64,000 nt of DNA from Peribacillus huizhouensis (GTDB lineage Bacteria; Bacillota; Bacilli; Bacillales; DSM-1321). Shown one piece after another: positions 38,680 through 47,780 of the stretch. The notes beneath the pieces were generated by a model. That model was not told the origin of the DNA. It saw only the letters and a program-made list of their open reading frames with translations, and did no database searches. The position numbers and the translations under genes were made by a program. Within the stretch, counting starts at the first letter, position 1, and each line of letters opens with the position of its first letter. Location: the NCBI RefSeq assembly GCF_014138605.1, contig NZ_JACJHX010000003.1, forward strand, positions 62,001-126,000, read 5' to 3'.

Positions 38680-39525
38680 ATGGCTGAACTTGAAGTACCG
38701 GTGTTATCCGTTAAACAATTGAACAAACAATTTGGAAATGGCTGTTCAACATGTGAAGACAGGGAATCAGGCGACATGGTCAAAAACTATTGTCGCGAAT
38801 GCGGAACGGTTTATGCATGTCGTGATGTGACGTTTGATGTGTATCAAGGTGAAGTTCTTGGAATTGTAGGAGAGAGTGGTAGTGGAAAATCTACCTTAAT
38901 GAAAAGTCTGTATTTTGATCAAGAAGTGACGAATGGTGAAATGTATGTGGCAGGCTTTGAGAATGGAACAAAGAATGTATTGAATGAGTCGGCACAGAAA
39001 AAAAGATATATTCGTAATCACCTAATGGGCAAGGTTTATCAAAATCCGATACTAGGATTGAAAATGAATTTCTCCTCGATCGGTAATATTGCTGAGAAGT
39101 TAATTTCAGCTGGAAACAGACATGTCGGCAGCATGGAAACAAGGGGTGCCAGTCTTCTCGAAGAAGTAAATATTCCGATTCACCGGATGAAAGAAGAGCC
39201 AAAGAACTTTTCCGGTGGGATGCAGCAACGGGTCCAAATAGCTAAAGCATTGTCGAACAATCCACCGATACTGCTTTTAGATGAGGTCACTACTGGTTTA
39301 GATTTATCGGTTCAAGCAAGTGTGTTGGATTTAATTAAAGGCCTGCAAAGAGAATTGAATATTAGCATTGTACTAGTTTCTCATGATTTGGGTGTAATCC
39401 GAATGCTTGCAGATCGTACACTCGTCATGTTGGAAGGAAGAGTCGTCGAGCAAGGTTTAACTGATCAAATACTTGAAGATCCGCAGCATCCTTACACACA
39501 GCAATTAGTCCATTCATTGTTGTAA
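38680..39525 (+). CDS. phnK: ABC-type ATPase PhnK with Cys-rich insertion
   Basis: The product has 281 residues and an ABC ATPase fold with Walker A GESGSGKST near residue 65, signature FSGGMQQRVQIAKAL near 169, and Walker B PILLLDEVT near 193. PhnK binds the PhnGHIJ core and is not a transporter ATPase. Unusually, residues 20-47 contain C22-x2-C25 and C38-x2-C41 plus C47, a zinc-ribbon-like insertion between the first strand and Walker A. This is longer than in E. coli PhnK. The ATG abuts the phnJ stop. Confidence 0.93.
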   Translation: MAELEVPVLSVKQLNKQFGNGCSTCEDRESGDMVKNYCRECGTVYACRDVTFDVYQGEVLGIVGESGSGKSTLMKSLYFDQEVTNGEMYVAGFENGTKNVLNESAQKKRYIRNHLMGKVYQNPILGLKMNFSSIGNIAEKLISAGNRHVGSMETRGASLLEEVNIPIHRMKEEPKNFSGGMQQRVQIAKALSNNPPILLLDEVTTGLDLSVQASVLDLIKGLQRELNISIVLVSHDLGVIRMLADRTLVMLEGRVVEQGLTDQILEDPQHPYTQQLVHSLL

Positions 39526-39559
39526 AAGTAAATGTCTTAGAAAAATGGGGGAAGAAACA

Positions 39560-40738
39560 TTGTTGCTGATTAAAAATGGAAAAATTATAACGGAAGATCT
39601 GATACTAGTAGACCATGATCTCTTAATTAAGGATGATGAAATTTATAGAATTGCCCCTGCAGGAGAGATAGAAATGAGTGCAGAGATGGAAGTGTTAGAC
39701 GCTTTTGGTGGCTATATATCACCAGGTTTTATTGATCTCCACTCAGACTATATTGAACATATGACTGCACCGCGCCCTACTTCTTTAATGAATTTTCCAA
39801 TGAGTTTAAGAGAAACAGAAAAGGAACTGGTCACTCATGGCATTACGACGATGTTTCACTCTCTCTCTCTTTATAAATCAACGGAATACTCGTATAAGCC
39901 AATTCGGGAGCCTGAGAATGTTAGAAAGCTCATTGACTTAATCGATCAAACACATACGATGAAACACTTAGTCCGACATCGGTTTCATGCCCGATATGAA
40001 ATCGATAATCTCGATGATATTGATTGTTTAAAAGAATATGTGTCGGAAAAGAAAGTCCATTTAGTCTCATTCATGGACCATACACCTGGGCAAGGACAGT
40101 ACAGACATTTAGAGATTTATCGAAACACGTTAAGAGGCTATAACGATTACAGTGATGAAGCGATTGATGGGATGATTCTTACTCATCAAACAAAAGAGAA
40201 GCTAACGATAGAAAGAATGAAAGAAATTGCGCTATTAGCGAGAGAAAATAATATTGCTGTTGCCTCGCATGATGATGATTCGATTGAAAAGCTTGAACTA
40301 GTTCAAAGCTTTGGAACGAATATTAGTGAGTTTCCCATCACGCTCGAAATTGCCCGTAAAGCACATGAATCAGGAATGCACACAATAGCAGGTGCACCAA
40401 ATGTACTTTTGGGAGGTTCTCACAGCGGTAACTTAAGTGCTTCTGAAGCGATTCAAGATGGCAGCATTGATATATTATGTAGCGATTATTACCCAGCAGC
40501 CCTTCTTCATGCAGTGTTTGAATTAGTGAATAACTATGGAATGGACCTTGTTGATATGTTTAAGCTAGTCACCATTAATCCTGCCAAGGCAGTCAAAATG
40601 GATCATGAATTAGGGTCCATTCGTGAAGGGAAAAAGGCTGATTTACTTATTATCGAAAAAATTCCTGATGATTTCCCTGTGATAACAAGTGTTATCGTGG
40701 ATGGTAAGCTGATTCAAAGGACGAATTATCGGCTATAA
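39560..40738 (+). CDS. phnM: Triphosphate diphosphatase PhnM
   Basis: The product has about 392 residues and is an amidohydrolase-superfamily enzyme that removes diphosphate from ribose 1-phosphonate 5-triphosphate. SPGFIDLHSDYIEHMTAPRP near residues 55-74 carries the metal HxD-type motif. HDDDS near 235 and LCSDYYPAALLHA near 305 are the other PhnM signatures. The TTG at 39560 is preferred because GGGGGAAG lies just before it; an ATG at 39545 overlaps that site and lacks its own. It sits between phnK and phnL, an order different from E. coli K-L-M. Confidence 0.92.
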   Translation: MLLIKNGKIITEDLILVDHDLLIKDDEIYRIAPAGEIEMSAEMEVLDAFGGYISPGFIDLHSDYIEHMTAPRPTSLMNFPMSLRETEKELVTHGITTMFHSLSLYKSTEYSYKPIREPENVRKLIDLIDQTHTMKHLVRHRFHARYEIDNLDDIDCLKEYVSEKKVHLVSFMDHTPGQGQYRHLEIYRNTLRGYNDYSDEAIDGMILTHQTKEKLTIERMKEIALLARENNIAVASHDDDSIEKLELVQSFGTNISEFPITLEIARKAHESGMHTIAGAPNVLLGGSHSGNLSASEAIQDGSIDILCSDYYPAALLHAVFELVNNYGMDLVDMFKLVTINPAKAVKMDHELGSIREGKKADLLIIEKIPDDFPVITSVIVDGKLIQRTNYRL

Positions 40739-40826
40739 AATGAAACTTTTATCAGTTGTTTATTTCATCTCCCACTGATGGTTAGTTAAACGGGATAAAT
40801 CACGACTTTAGAAAGCTGGTGGCAAA

Positions 40827-41555
40827 ATGGACAACCTATTAGAGATTAAAGATTTGTCAAAATCCTTTATTTTACATAATCTAGGCAAGAATATTCAAGC
40901 GGTCAAAGATATTACGATTCAAATTAAAAAAGGTGAATTTATTGGCATTACAGGCAAGAGTGGCAGTGGGAAATCGACAATCTTAAAATCAATTTATGGT
41001 ACTTATCGGCTTCAAGAAGGTAGTATTTGGTATGATTCAACCCACTATGGTCCCATTAATCTAGCAAAAGCGACAGAAAGGGAAATGATTTACTTGCGTA
41101 AGCATGAGATTGGCTATGTTTCTCAATTTTTAAATGTGATGCCAAGAACGACAGCAAGGCAGCTCGTAACTGAGGCAATCCTTGAAATGGGACAAACAAA
41201 AGAAATTGCTCATATGGAAACAGAGAAAATCCTTGACCATTTTGAATTGGGACGTGAGCTATGGGACAGCTACCCTGCAACTTTTTCAGGTGGAGAGAAG
41301 CTTAGATTAAATATTGCAAGAGCAATGGTGAAAAGACCACGGCTTCTCTTATTAGATGAACCAACAGCAAGTTTAGATCACGAATCGAAATGGAAAGTGA
41401 AGACTTTGCTTGAACAACTAATGAAAGAAGGAACGACTATGCTCGGTATTTTTCATGACTTAGAGTTTATGAATGGGCTAGTAAATAAAGAATATAGCAT
41501 GAAGAATGGACAGTTTAGTCGCACTATTCAAAAAAATATAACAATTTCTTTATGA
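40827..41555 (+). CDS. phnL: ABC-type ATPase PhnL
   Basis: The product has 242 residues and is the second non-transporter ABC ATPase of the C-P lyase system. Walker A is GKSGSGKST near residue 43, the signature FSGGEKLRLNIARAM near 155, and Walker B LLLLDEPTAS near 176. The Y-V-S-Q-F-L and PRxTA region (YVSQFLNVMPRTTARQ) is PhnL-like and distinguishes it from lipoprotein-release LolD relatives. It is separated from phnM by 88 bp and from phnD by 110 bp, so secondary promoters are possible. Confidence 0.93.
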   Translation: MDNLLEIKDLSKSFILHNLGKNIQAVKDITIQIKKGEFIGITGKSGSGKSTILKSIYGTYRLQEGSIWYDSTHYGPINLAKATEREMIYLRKHEIGYVSQFLNVMPRTTARQLVTEAILEMGQTKEIAHMETEKILDHFELGRELWDSYPATFSGGEKLRLNIARAMVKRPRLLLLDEPTASLDHESKWKVKTLLEQLMKEGTTMLGIFHDLEFMNGLVNKEYSMKNGQFSRTIQKNITISL

Positions 41556-41665
41556 ACTCTTAACCTAAAATTCAGCAAACTTCACAGTAGATTGATATTG
41601 TCCCTGTATTGTTAACACTGTAGTGATTGGTTTATGAAATTAAAAATTAAAAAAGGAGCTATATT

Positions 41666-42715
41666 ATGAAAAAATCGATTATGTCTATTTTGATGTTAGT
41701 AATTATGGTACTTGTTGCAGGCTGTTCTTCAAGCAGTACATCAGGAGGCACGAAAGTAGAAGAAGATGATACATTAACAATTGCTTGGCTGCCAAATGAA
41801 TCTGGGGAAGATTTAGGGGAAACTCGCGATGAGATCGGACGGATTTTGGAAGAAAGCACTGGAAAAAAGGTTGAACACAAAACTACTACAGATTATATCG
41901 TTGCAATCGAGGCAATTGCTAATGGAAATGCTGACTTAGCTTTCTTAGGAGCACAAGGCTATATTGAAGCAAATAATAAAAATGATAAAGTTCAAGCTTT
42001 AGTAGTTCCAAGTGGTGAATCAGGTACATTGGATGATGCGGTCTATTATAGTTGGTTAGCTGTTCAAAAAGAAAATGGAGATACATATAAAAATAACGAC
42101 GAATATGTCATAGATAATATCCAAGGTAAAAAATTCTCATTCGTATCAAATAGCTCTACTTCTGGTTTTAAAGTACCTTCCACAGGAATCGTTGATTATT
42201 TCTCTCAACAAGATGAATACAAAGACTTAACGGCTGAAGATTTATTAGAGGGTGGCAAAGTCAAATTCTTTAGTGAAGTATTATATGGTGGTTCACATCA
42301 AGGATCTGCTGTGAATTTACTGTCTGGGAAAGTAGATGTAGCGGCGTTTTGTGACACATGTGTGAATAATTATGTAGAACTAGCTGATGGGGAAGAAAAT
42401 AAAGCAGGTGCTGTATACAAGGTAAAGAAGGATGCAGCAGAACCATTTAATACAGTTGTAGATAAAGAGTTTTCACTCATTTCGGTAACTCCAGTATTGA
42501 ATTCACCTTTCGTTGTAAATACGGAATTAGTTAGTGATGAAACGCGTGAAAAAATTCTTGAAACGTTAACTTCTGATGAAGTCGCAAATAATGAAAAGAT
42601 ATTTGTACCAGAGGACACAGAGTTTTCAGGTTTATTCAAAAAGAAAAGCGGGGATGAAGGTTTAATACAAGTTGAGGATGACTGGTTCAATCCAATTCGA
42701 GAATTGTCTAAATAA
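41666..42715 (+). CDS. phnD: Phosphonate ABC transporter binding lipoprotein PhnD
   Basis: The product has 349 residues and an N-terminal lipoprotein signal whose lipobox VAGC places the anchor cysteine at residue 20. The mature domain is a PhnD/SsuA-type periplasmic-binding fold. It contains LTIAWLPNESGEDLGETRDE, ADLAFLGAQGYI near residue 90, and the FSFVSNSSTSGFKVPS and GGSHQGSAVNLLSGKVDVA segments that form the phosphonate-binding serines and threonines. A strong AAAAAAGGAG precedes the ATG. It starts the transporter part of the operon, whose 110-bp leader holds TTCACA- and TTAACA-like hexamers that only loosely resemble a PhoP box. Confidence 0.93.
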   Translation: MKKSIMSILMLVIMVLVAGCSSSSTSGGTKVEEDDTLTIAWLPNESGEDLGETRDEIGRILEESTGKKVEHKTTTDYIVAIEAIANGNADLAFLGAQGYIEANNKNDKVQALVVPSGESGTLDDAVYYSWLAVQKENGDTYKNNDEYVIDNIQGKKFSFVSNSSTSGFKVPSTGIVDYFSQQDEYKDLTAEDLLEGGKVKFFSEVLYGGSHQGSAVNLLSGKVDVAAFCDTCVNNYVELADGEENKAGAVYKVKKDAAEPFNTVVDKEFSLISVTPVLNSPFVVNTELVSDETREKILETLTSDEVANNEKIFVPEDTEFSGLFKKKSGDEGLIQVEDDWFNPIRELSK

Positions 42716-42759
42716 TGTACCTATCATAATGCAAGAAAATCAGAAGGGGAGGTTAACAC

Positions 42760-43548
42760 ATGACGACGTTATTGGAAGTGAAAAATGTCTCCAAACAATT
42801 TGGAAAGGATACAAAAGCGTTATCCAATGTTACCTTCTCTGTGAAAGAAGGAGAGTTTGTTTCAGTAATCGGACCATCTGGAGCAGGAAAATCCACTCTT
42901 CTTCGGTGCATCAACAGGATGGTTGATGCATCTAGTGGAGAAATCATTTTTGACGATGCTTATGTACACCAATTAAATAAAAAGGAATTAAAGAAAGTAC
43001 GGACGAAAATCGGCATGATTTTTCAACATTATAATCTCGTAAATCGACTAAGCGTGATTGAAAATACCTTGCATGGGCGCTTAGGCTATAAATCGACTTT
43101 GGCAGGCGCTCTTGGTCTGTATAGTGAGGATGAGAAGCTTCAGGCTGCTAGAATTCTCCAAATTCTAGGTCTTGAAGAGCAAATTTATAAAAGGTCTGAT
43201 CAATTAAGTGGGGGTCAGAAGCAGCGTGTAGGCATTGCTAGGGCACTTATCCAAGATCCTAAATTGCTTTTATGTGATGAACCAATTGCCTCATTAGATC
43301 CGAATTCATCCAAGATTATCATGGATCACCTAAGGAATATTTGCACATCCATGGGAATTACAGTGGTAGTTAATCTACATCAAGTCGATGTGGCCTTAAA
43401 GTACTCGGATCGAATTATTGGGGTAAATAGTGGCAAAGTTGTTTTTGATGGGACTGCAAAGAGTATAACCTCGAATGATATCCACCAGATTTACGGTTCA
43501 GACGAAGGAAAGTTGATTTTTGATTTGGGAGGTTCCCATGTCAGCTGA
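42760..43548 (+). CDS. phnC: Phosphonate ABC transporter ATPase PhnC
   Basis: The product has 262 residues and is a transport ATPase with Walker A GPSGAGKST near residue 36, LSGGQKQRVGIARAL near 149, and Walker B LLLCDEPIAS near 170. LHGRLGYKSTLAGALGLYS near 106-124 is typical of PhnC. It energises uptake of the substrate captured by PhnD. GGGGAGG precedes the ATG. Its end overlaps phnE1 by 11 bases. Confidence 0.94.
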   Translation: MTTLLEVKNVSKQFGKDTKALSNVTFSVKEGEFVSVIGPSGAGKSTLLRCINRMVDASSGEIIFDDAYVHQLNKKELKKVRTKIGMIFQHYNLVNRLSVIENTLHGRLGYKSTLAGALGLYSEDEKLQAARILQILGLEEQIYKRSDQLSGGQKQRVGIARALIQDPKLLLCDEPIASLDPNSSKIIMDHLRNICTSMGITVVVNLHQVDVALKYSDRIIGVNSGKVVFDGTAKSITSNDIHQIYGSDEGKLIFDLGGSHVS

Positions 43549-44323
43549 TGTTTTTGCTAAAAAGAGAAGAAATTCACTTCTATTGTTATTAATAGTAGGG
43601 GTTGCGACGATTGTTTCCATTATCATAACAGAATACAATATGGCAAAAGGTTTTACCTCTGTTCCTAAAGCTGTGCAATGGGCATTATCGAATTTTTATC
43701 CAACAAAAGATTCTTTGGCGAAGCTGCCAGATATTTTAGTAAAGCTAAAAGAAACTCTATTAATCTCGATTGCAGCAACGACAGTCGCCGCAGTATTAGC
43801 CTTTATATTTGCCGTCTTAGGTTCAAATACGACAAAAGTGAATCGTTTTTTCGGAAGTATTAGCCGAGGAATTGCAATTATTTTTAGAAATATTGATGTC
43901 TCGGTGTGGTCGATGGTTTTGTTATTTTCATTTGGACAAAGTTCCTTTACTGGTTATTTCGCTTTGTTTTTCGGATCTTTCGGTTTTTTAACAAGAGCCT
44001 TTATCGAGACGATTGATGAAGTAAGCGGTAGTTCCGTAGAAGCATTGCAAGCAACGGGTGCGAATTATCTGACTGTCATTTCCCAGTCTGTCATCCCTTC
44101 GACAATTCCGCAAATGATTAGTTGGGTTCTTTTCATGATTGAAACAAATATAAGAAATGCAACGCTAGTCGGACTACTTACAGGATCAGGTATTGGCTTT
44201 ACTTTTAATCTGTATTATAAAAGTCTGAACTATGACATTGCTAGTCTTGTCGTCATCACGATCATTATCTCGATTTTATGTATCGAATTTATTTCAAATT
44301 ATGTGAGGAGGGTGATTTTATAA
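43538..44323 (+). CDS. phnE: Phosphonate ABC transporter permease PhnE1
   Basis: The product has 261 residues and about six membrane helices. The EAA loop reads SVEALQATGANYLTVISQSVIP near residues 167-188, the coupling element that contacts PhnC. The ATG at 43538 follows GGGAGG and lies inside the end of phnC. The TAA stop shares a base with the next ATG (TAATG). Two different PhnE permeases in tandem are common in Firmicute phosphonate importers and would form a heterodimer. Confidence 0.93.
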   Translation: MSADVFAKKRRNSLLLLLIVGVATIVSIIITEYNMAKGFTSVPKAVQWALSNFYPTKDSLAKLPDILVKLKETLLISIAATTVAAVLAFIFAVLGSNTTKVNRFFGSISRGIAIIFRNIDVSVWSMVLLFSFGQSSFTGYFALFFGSFGFLTRAFIETIDEVSGSSVEALQATGANYLTVISQSVIPSTIPQMISWVLFMIETNIRNATLVGLLTGSGIGFTFNLYYKSLNYDIASLVVITIIISILCIEFISNYVRRVIL

Positions 44324-45195
44324 TGCAAGCAGAAGGTCCAATCAAAACATTCTCCTTACAAACAGACAAATTCTTAGATAACCAGTTACGTGAACGATTA
44401 TCTAAAAAGCCCTTTAGCAAATCCTCAATCGCTATTAGAACATGTGGACTACTGCTCATATTTCTGACCATCTATGCATTTATTAGTTTTGACTATAAGG
44501 ATGTTAACTTCATTGATGCACTCCTATTGACTTTGGATAACTTGGGGAAAATGTTCTTTGAGCCGCATTTGAAGCATTTTAGCTTTTCACATGCACTTTT
44601 CCAAGTGTTAGTTACATTAGGATTAGCCTTTTTAACGACAATATTCGGTGCTATCATTGCTTTACTATTAGGCCTTTTAGCAGCTGAAAATATCTCTTCT
44701 AAACCCTTATCAGTTGTGATAAAAGGAACGGTTGCCCTAATTAGAGCGGTACCAACCGTTCTATGGGTTCTAATTTTTGCAGTCGCCGCAGGATTAGGTA
44801 GTGTTGCAGCAGTAATTGGCATGACCTTTCACTCAATCAGCTATCTTGTAAAGGCTTATTCAGAATCCTTTGAAGAACTTGATAAAGGCGCGATTGAAGC
44901 ATTGCAAGCAAGTGGGGCAAATTGGTGGCAAATTGTGTTCCAAGCTGTCATTCCATCATCGATTACTTATATGGTCTCATGGACATTCTTGCGTTTTGAG
45001 ATTAATTTCGCAGTGGCAGTGGCGATGGGCGCAGCAGCTGGAGCAGGAGGAATTGGCTTCGATATGTTCATGGCAAGTGGATTTTACTTTGACTTGCGTG
45101 AAATCGGTGCAATCACTTATTTTATCCTAATCGTAGCAATCTGCCTTGAGATTTTCGCAACACGCATTAAAAAGAAGCTAAAAGTGCTGTCGTGA
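44323..45195 (+). CDS. phnE: Phosphonate ABC transporter permease PhnE2
   Basis: The product has 290 residues: a cytoplasmic N-terminal extension of about 45 residues and then six helices. The EAA loop is AIEALQASGANWWQIVFQAVIP near residues 190-211, and the C-terminus is ATRIKKKLKVLS. The ATG at 44323 follows GAGGAGGG and overlaps the phnE1 stop by one base. A diverged and frameshifted copy of its last about 110 codons is found at 60598-60909. It is the last gene of the phn locus and is followed by a strong terminator. Confidence 0.94.
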   Translation: MQAEGPIKTFSLQTDKFLDNQLRERLSKKPFSKSSIAIRTCGLLLIFLTIYAFISFDYKDVNFIDALLLTLDNLGKMFFEPHLKHFSFSHALFQVLVTLGLAFLTTIFGAIIALLLGLLAAENISSKPLSVVIKGTVALIRAVPTVLWVLIFAVAAGLGSVAAVIGMTFHSISYLVKAYSESFEELDKGAIEALQASGANWWQIVFQAVIPSSITYMVSWTFLRFEINFAVAVAMGAAAGAGGIGFDMFMASGFYFDLREIGAITYFILIVAICLEIFATRIKKKLKVLS

Positions 45196-45262
45196 TAAAG
45201 ATGAAAGACTGGTTAGAGAGACATGTTGTTTCTCTAGTTGTAGCTTTGTAAAAAAGATTGAT

Positions 45263-45303
45263 AAAAATCACCTCTTTAGTTTTTCTTAGAGGTGATTTTT
45301 AAT
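45263..45303. terminator. phn operon terminator
   Basis: AAAAATCACCTCT at 45263-45275 and AGAGGTGATTTTT at 45288-45300 form a perfect 13-bp stem. Confidence 0.93.
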
Positions 45304-45632
45304 TAGATATTTATGTTAAAAACGATGTGAAGTTTGTGTACTTAAACTAAACCAGCCAATAGTTTGTCAATATTTTTCATTAAAAACTTAAAATATTTCA
45401 TGCTATACTAAATTTGTGCATGCCAAATAACCTTCCAAAGTTCTGCACTTGGAAAGTTTTTGGTCTGTTTAGTTATAGTTTTAAACTAGGCTAGATCCTG
45501 AAAATTTGATTTACCTTTTAAACGTGCATAAACCAATGTAAGAGTTTATTGGCACACGCTATCACAAAACCCTGGGGCAAAACCAAAACGTTTCTTAAAA
45601 CTACAGGTCTTTTTTTAGTGGTAAAGTTAAAC
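45304..45632. other. Non-coding gap with a promoter-like box and hairpin
   Basis: TATACT at 45404-45409 is followed 25 bases later by a hairpin made of CTTCCAA and TTGGAAAG with a T run (45432-45462). Together these could describe a very short transcript, but no -35 box is clear. The rest is AT-rich; I see no gene. Confidence 0.25.
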
Positions 45633-46151
45633 TTATATAGAGTGCTTTTTTACTGATTTCGCTAGGAATCCACCTCTAAATTTTCTTGCTTCGTAAGAAA
45701 TTAAAAATGCTGAGGGCTCATATTCTTGTATTATAGAAAACAACTCTTTTTCTCTACTTCGTAATGTTAAGATTTCAAGCTTATAACGTTTACTATCTTT
45801 TCCTTCTCCAACAAATAATGTGACACCAAAACCTTCTTGGCGTAAGGTTGAGATAAAATCATCATTTCTATTCGTAATATTGGCAACAATTGTGGTATAC
45901 CCAATTGCAAGTCTCTCCTCTACATATCCTCCAATAGCAATTCCTACGGAAAAACCAATCGCATATACAAGCATAGCCCAAATGGTTTGCTCACCTGTAA
46001 AGACAATGGCTAAACCAAATACATACACTAATGCTTCTATAAATCCTAAAATGGAAGCAAGCCATTTTTTTTCTTTTACTAAAAAAATAATTCGTAACGT
46101 ATAGACAGGTACATAAATTAATTGAAGTAAAAAGATTAACAATATCTCCAT
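45633..46151 (-). CDS. DUF2179/UPF0316 membrane protein, YebE-like
   Basis: The product has 172 residues with three N-terminal hydrophobic helices within residues 1-90 (LLIFLLQLIYVPVYTLRIIF at the start). A C-terminal cytoplasmic DUF2179 domain (about 100-172) has FGVTLFVGEGKDSKRYKLEI and PSAFLISYEARKFRGGF. The architecture matches UPF0316 proteins such as B. subtilis YebE; the function is unknown, though the C-terminal domain resembles small-molecule-binding PII-like modules. The ATG at 46151 follows AAAGGAG by eight bases. Confidence 0.87.
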   Translation of the reverse strand: MEILLIFLLQLIYVPVYTLRIIFLVKEKKWLASILGFIEALVYVFGLAIVFTGEQTIWAMLVYAIGFSVGIAIGGYVEERLAIGYTTIVANITNRNDDFISTLRQEGFGVTLFVGEGKDSKRYKLEILTLRSREKELFSIIQEYEPSAFLISYEARKFRGGFLAKSVKKHSI

Positions 46152-46194
46152 GGATGCGCTCCTTTACTAATTGAAGATTTTAGTTATGTAAAAA

Positions 46195-46237
46195 TAGAAA
46201 AGGCTTACAGAAAAGAGAAAGGAATCTTCTGTAAGCC
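46195..46237 (-). terminator. Terminator of the MFS gene
   Basis: GGCTTACAGAA at 46202-46212 and TTCTGTAAGCC at 46227-46237 form a perfect 11-bp stem. On the minus strand it is followed by a T-rich stretch. Confidence 0.8.
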
Positions 46238-46282
46238 GAGAAAACAATAACATGAAGCAAGTTTTAATTCTAAAAATACCCT

Positions 46283-47632
46283 TTAATTTTTATTTCCGTT
46301 ATTGCTTGCTTCACTAAGTGTAAGTGATTTAGTTTCAGGAGCCCAAGCGATTGATACAATTGCTCCAATAATAAGGACAGCTGTGAGACATAGCATTGTA
46401 TATTGAATCCCTATATTAGCTATCCCGATTGGAAGCAAGAACGTACCAATTGCTGAACCTAACCTACTTACAGCTGTTGCAAGTCCAACGCCAGAAGAGC
46501 GAATTTCAGTTGGAAAGCTCTCGGCTGGAAATACCCCAACCAAGTTGCTGACAGCAGACATGATCAAGGTGAAGATGGCAAAAGAAAGTATCATTAATAT
46601 TGTTGCACTGCTAGGTAGAATACTGAGAAGAGCGAGCGTAATGATTAATACGATAAAAGAGCTGATCAAAAATCCGCGACGAGAATATTTTACCGTAAAC
46701 CAAATACCTAAAACGGCACCTATGATGAGAATCCCGTTTAATAGAAGATCTGTTCCAGATCCTTCGCTCATTCCGATCGCATCAAGAATGTTTGGCAAGA
46801 ACGTGTAAATAGCAAAGTAAGGGATAACAAGGCAAACAAAGAATATACAATTGAAGGCAGTTCGTTTTCTTATCTCTTTACTGAATAATGTTGAAAAGCT
46901 TCCCTTAGTTTGTACAGGCGATTCATCATCAAGTACTATATTCGGTCCGACATATTTCTTGACAATTTCTCGAGCCTCTTCAATCCGCCCTTTACTAATC
47001 AACCATCTAGGTGACTCTGGTGTACCCATTCGCAAAATCAAAATAATAACAGCGGGAATCGCTGATGAAGCTAACATCCATTTCCATGCGTCAGGAGAGG
47101 TGCCGATGGCAAAAATGCCGATCAAGTTTGCTGCTACATAACCAAAAGTCCATATTACACTGAATGAACCTAATAATACTCCTCGATGTTTTCGTGGTGA
47201 AAATTCGGCTAACATTGTGTGTCCTACGCTATAATCACCGCCGAGCCCAATCCCGATCAAAATTCTGTATAATACAAGTTCTGTAGGGCTATCTGCGAAA
47301 AATTGTAAAATGGATGCAGCGGTAATGACGATAAAACTAAAGACAAATATTTTTTGCCTTCCTACATAATCGGATATCCAACCTAAAACCAAACTGCCTA
47401 AAAAAAGACCTATTAAAGCGGAGCTTCCAATTAAGCCAACCCAAAGTGGCGTTAAACCCATTTGCGGTGTCATTAGCGTAAGGGCAAATCCGATAATACC
47501 TAAAATATATCCATCAGTGAAATGAGCTCCGAACGTAAGACCTGCTATTTTAATATGGAATTTGTTCAGTGGTGCATCATCTAATTTAATTGTATTACGA
47601 GTATCATTACGTACTACGTTTTTGTTTGCCAT
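46283..47632 (-). CDS. MFS transporter, metabolite:proton symporter type
   Basis: The product has 449 residues and 12 predicted helices. GWISDYVGRQK near residue 84 is the TM2-3 MFS signature. YRILIGIGLGGDYSVGHTMLAEFSPRKHRG near 121-150 matches the D-x-x-x-G-x-x-R and PxxRRG signatures of sugar- and organic-acid-porter subfamilies, and PESPRWLISKGR near 215 matches the PESPRxL motif after TM6. The ATG at 47632 follows AGGAGG. Upstream lie a consensus promoter, an IclR-type inverted repeat and a cre-like box, so it is likely the uptake system for the pathway encoded by the divergent lyase operon. Confidence 0.9.
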   Translation of the reverse strand: MANKNVVRNDTRNTIKLDDAPLNKFHIKIAGLTFGAHFTDGYILGIIGFALTLMTPQMGLTPLWVGLIGSSALIGLFLGSLVLGWISDYVGRQKIFVFSFIVITAASILQFFADSPTELVLYRILIGIGLGGDYSVGHTMLAEFSPRKHRGVLLGSFSVIWTFGYVAANLIGIFAIGTSPDAWKWMLASSAIPAVIILILRMGTPESPRWLISKGRIEEAREIVKKYVGPNIVLDDESPVQTKGSFSTLFSKEIRKRTAFNCIFFVCLVIPYFAIYTFLPNILDAIGMSEGSGTDLLLNGILIIGAVLGIWFTVKYSRRGFLISSFIVLIITLALLSILPSSATILMILSFAIFTLIMSAVSNLVGVFPAESFPTEIRSSGVGLATAVSRLGSAIGTFLLPIGIANIGIQYTMLCLTAVLIIGAIVSIAWAPETKSLTLSEASNNGNKN

Positions 47633-47701
47633 TGAATCTCCTCCTATTCAATCTATAAATTTGTTAATAGATTAAAAGTCATGTATGAAACCATTTATAG
47701 A

Positions 47702-47715
47702 GGAAAACGTTTTCA
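47702..47715. promoter_or_regulatory. cre-like CcpA box
   Basis: GGAAAACGTTTTCA matches the catabolite-responsive consensus TGWAANCGNTNWCA at 13 of 14 positions. It lies 70-83 bp upstream of the MFS start and downstream of its promoter, which would suit roadblock repression during glucose growth. Confidence 0.65.
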
Positions 47716-47737
47716 TTTATTAGAAAAATAAAAATAT

Positions 47738-47752
47738 GCTCACTATACGAAC
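47738..47752. promoter_or_regulatory. IclR-type operator, MFS promoter copy
   Basis: GCTCACTATACGAAC matches the two sites in front of the lyase operon (consensus GTTC-N6-CGAAC) at 12 of 15 positions compared with the first of them. It lies just downstream of the MFS -10 box. Confidence 0.55.
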
Positions 47753-47780
47753 TTTTTGTCCATCATTTGAATATATTTGA

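Noticed and set aside
41575-41620. TTCACA/TTGATA/TTAACA hexamers before phnD as a Pho box
   Set aside because: Spacing departs from the 11-bp period of PhoP sites and only two hexamers are close to consensus.
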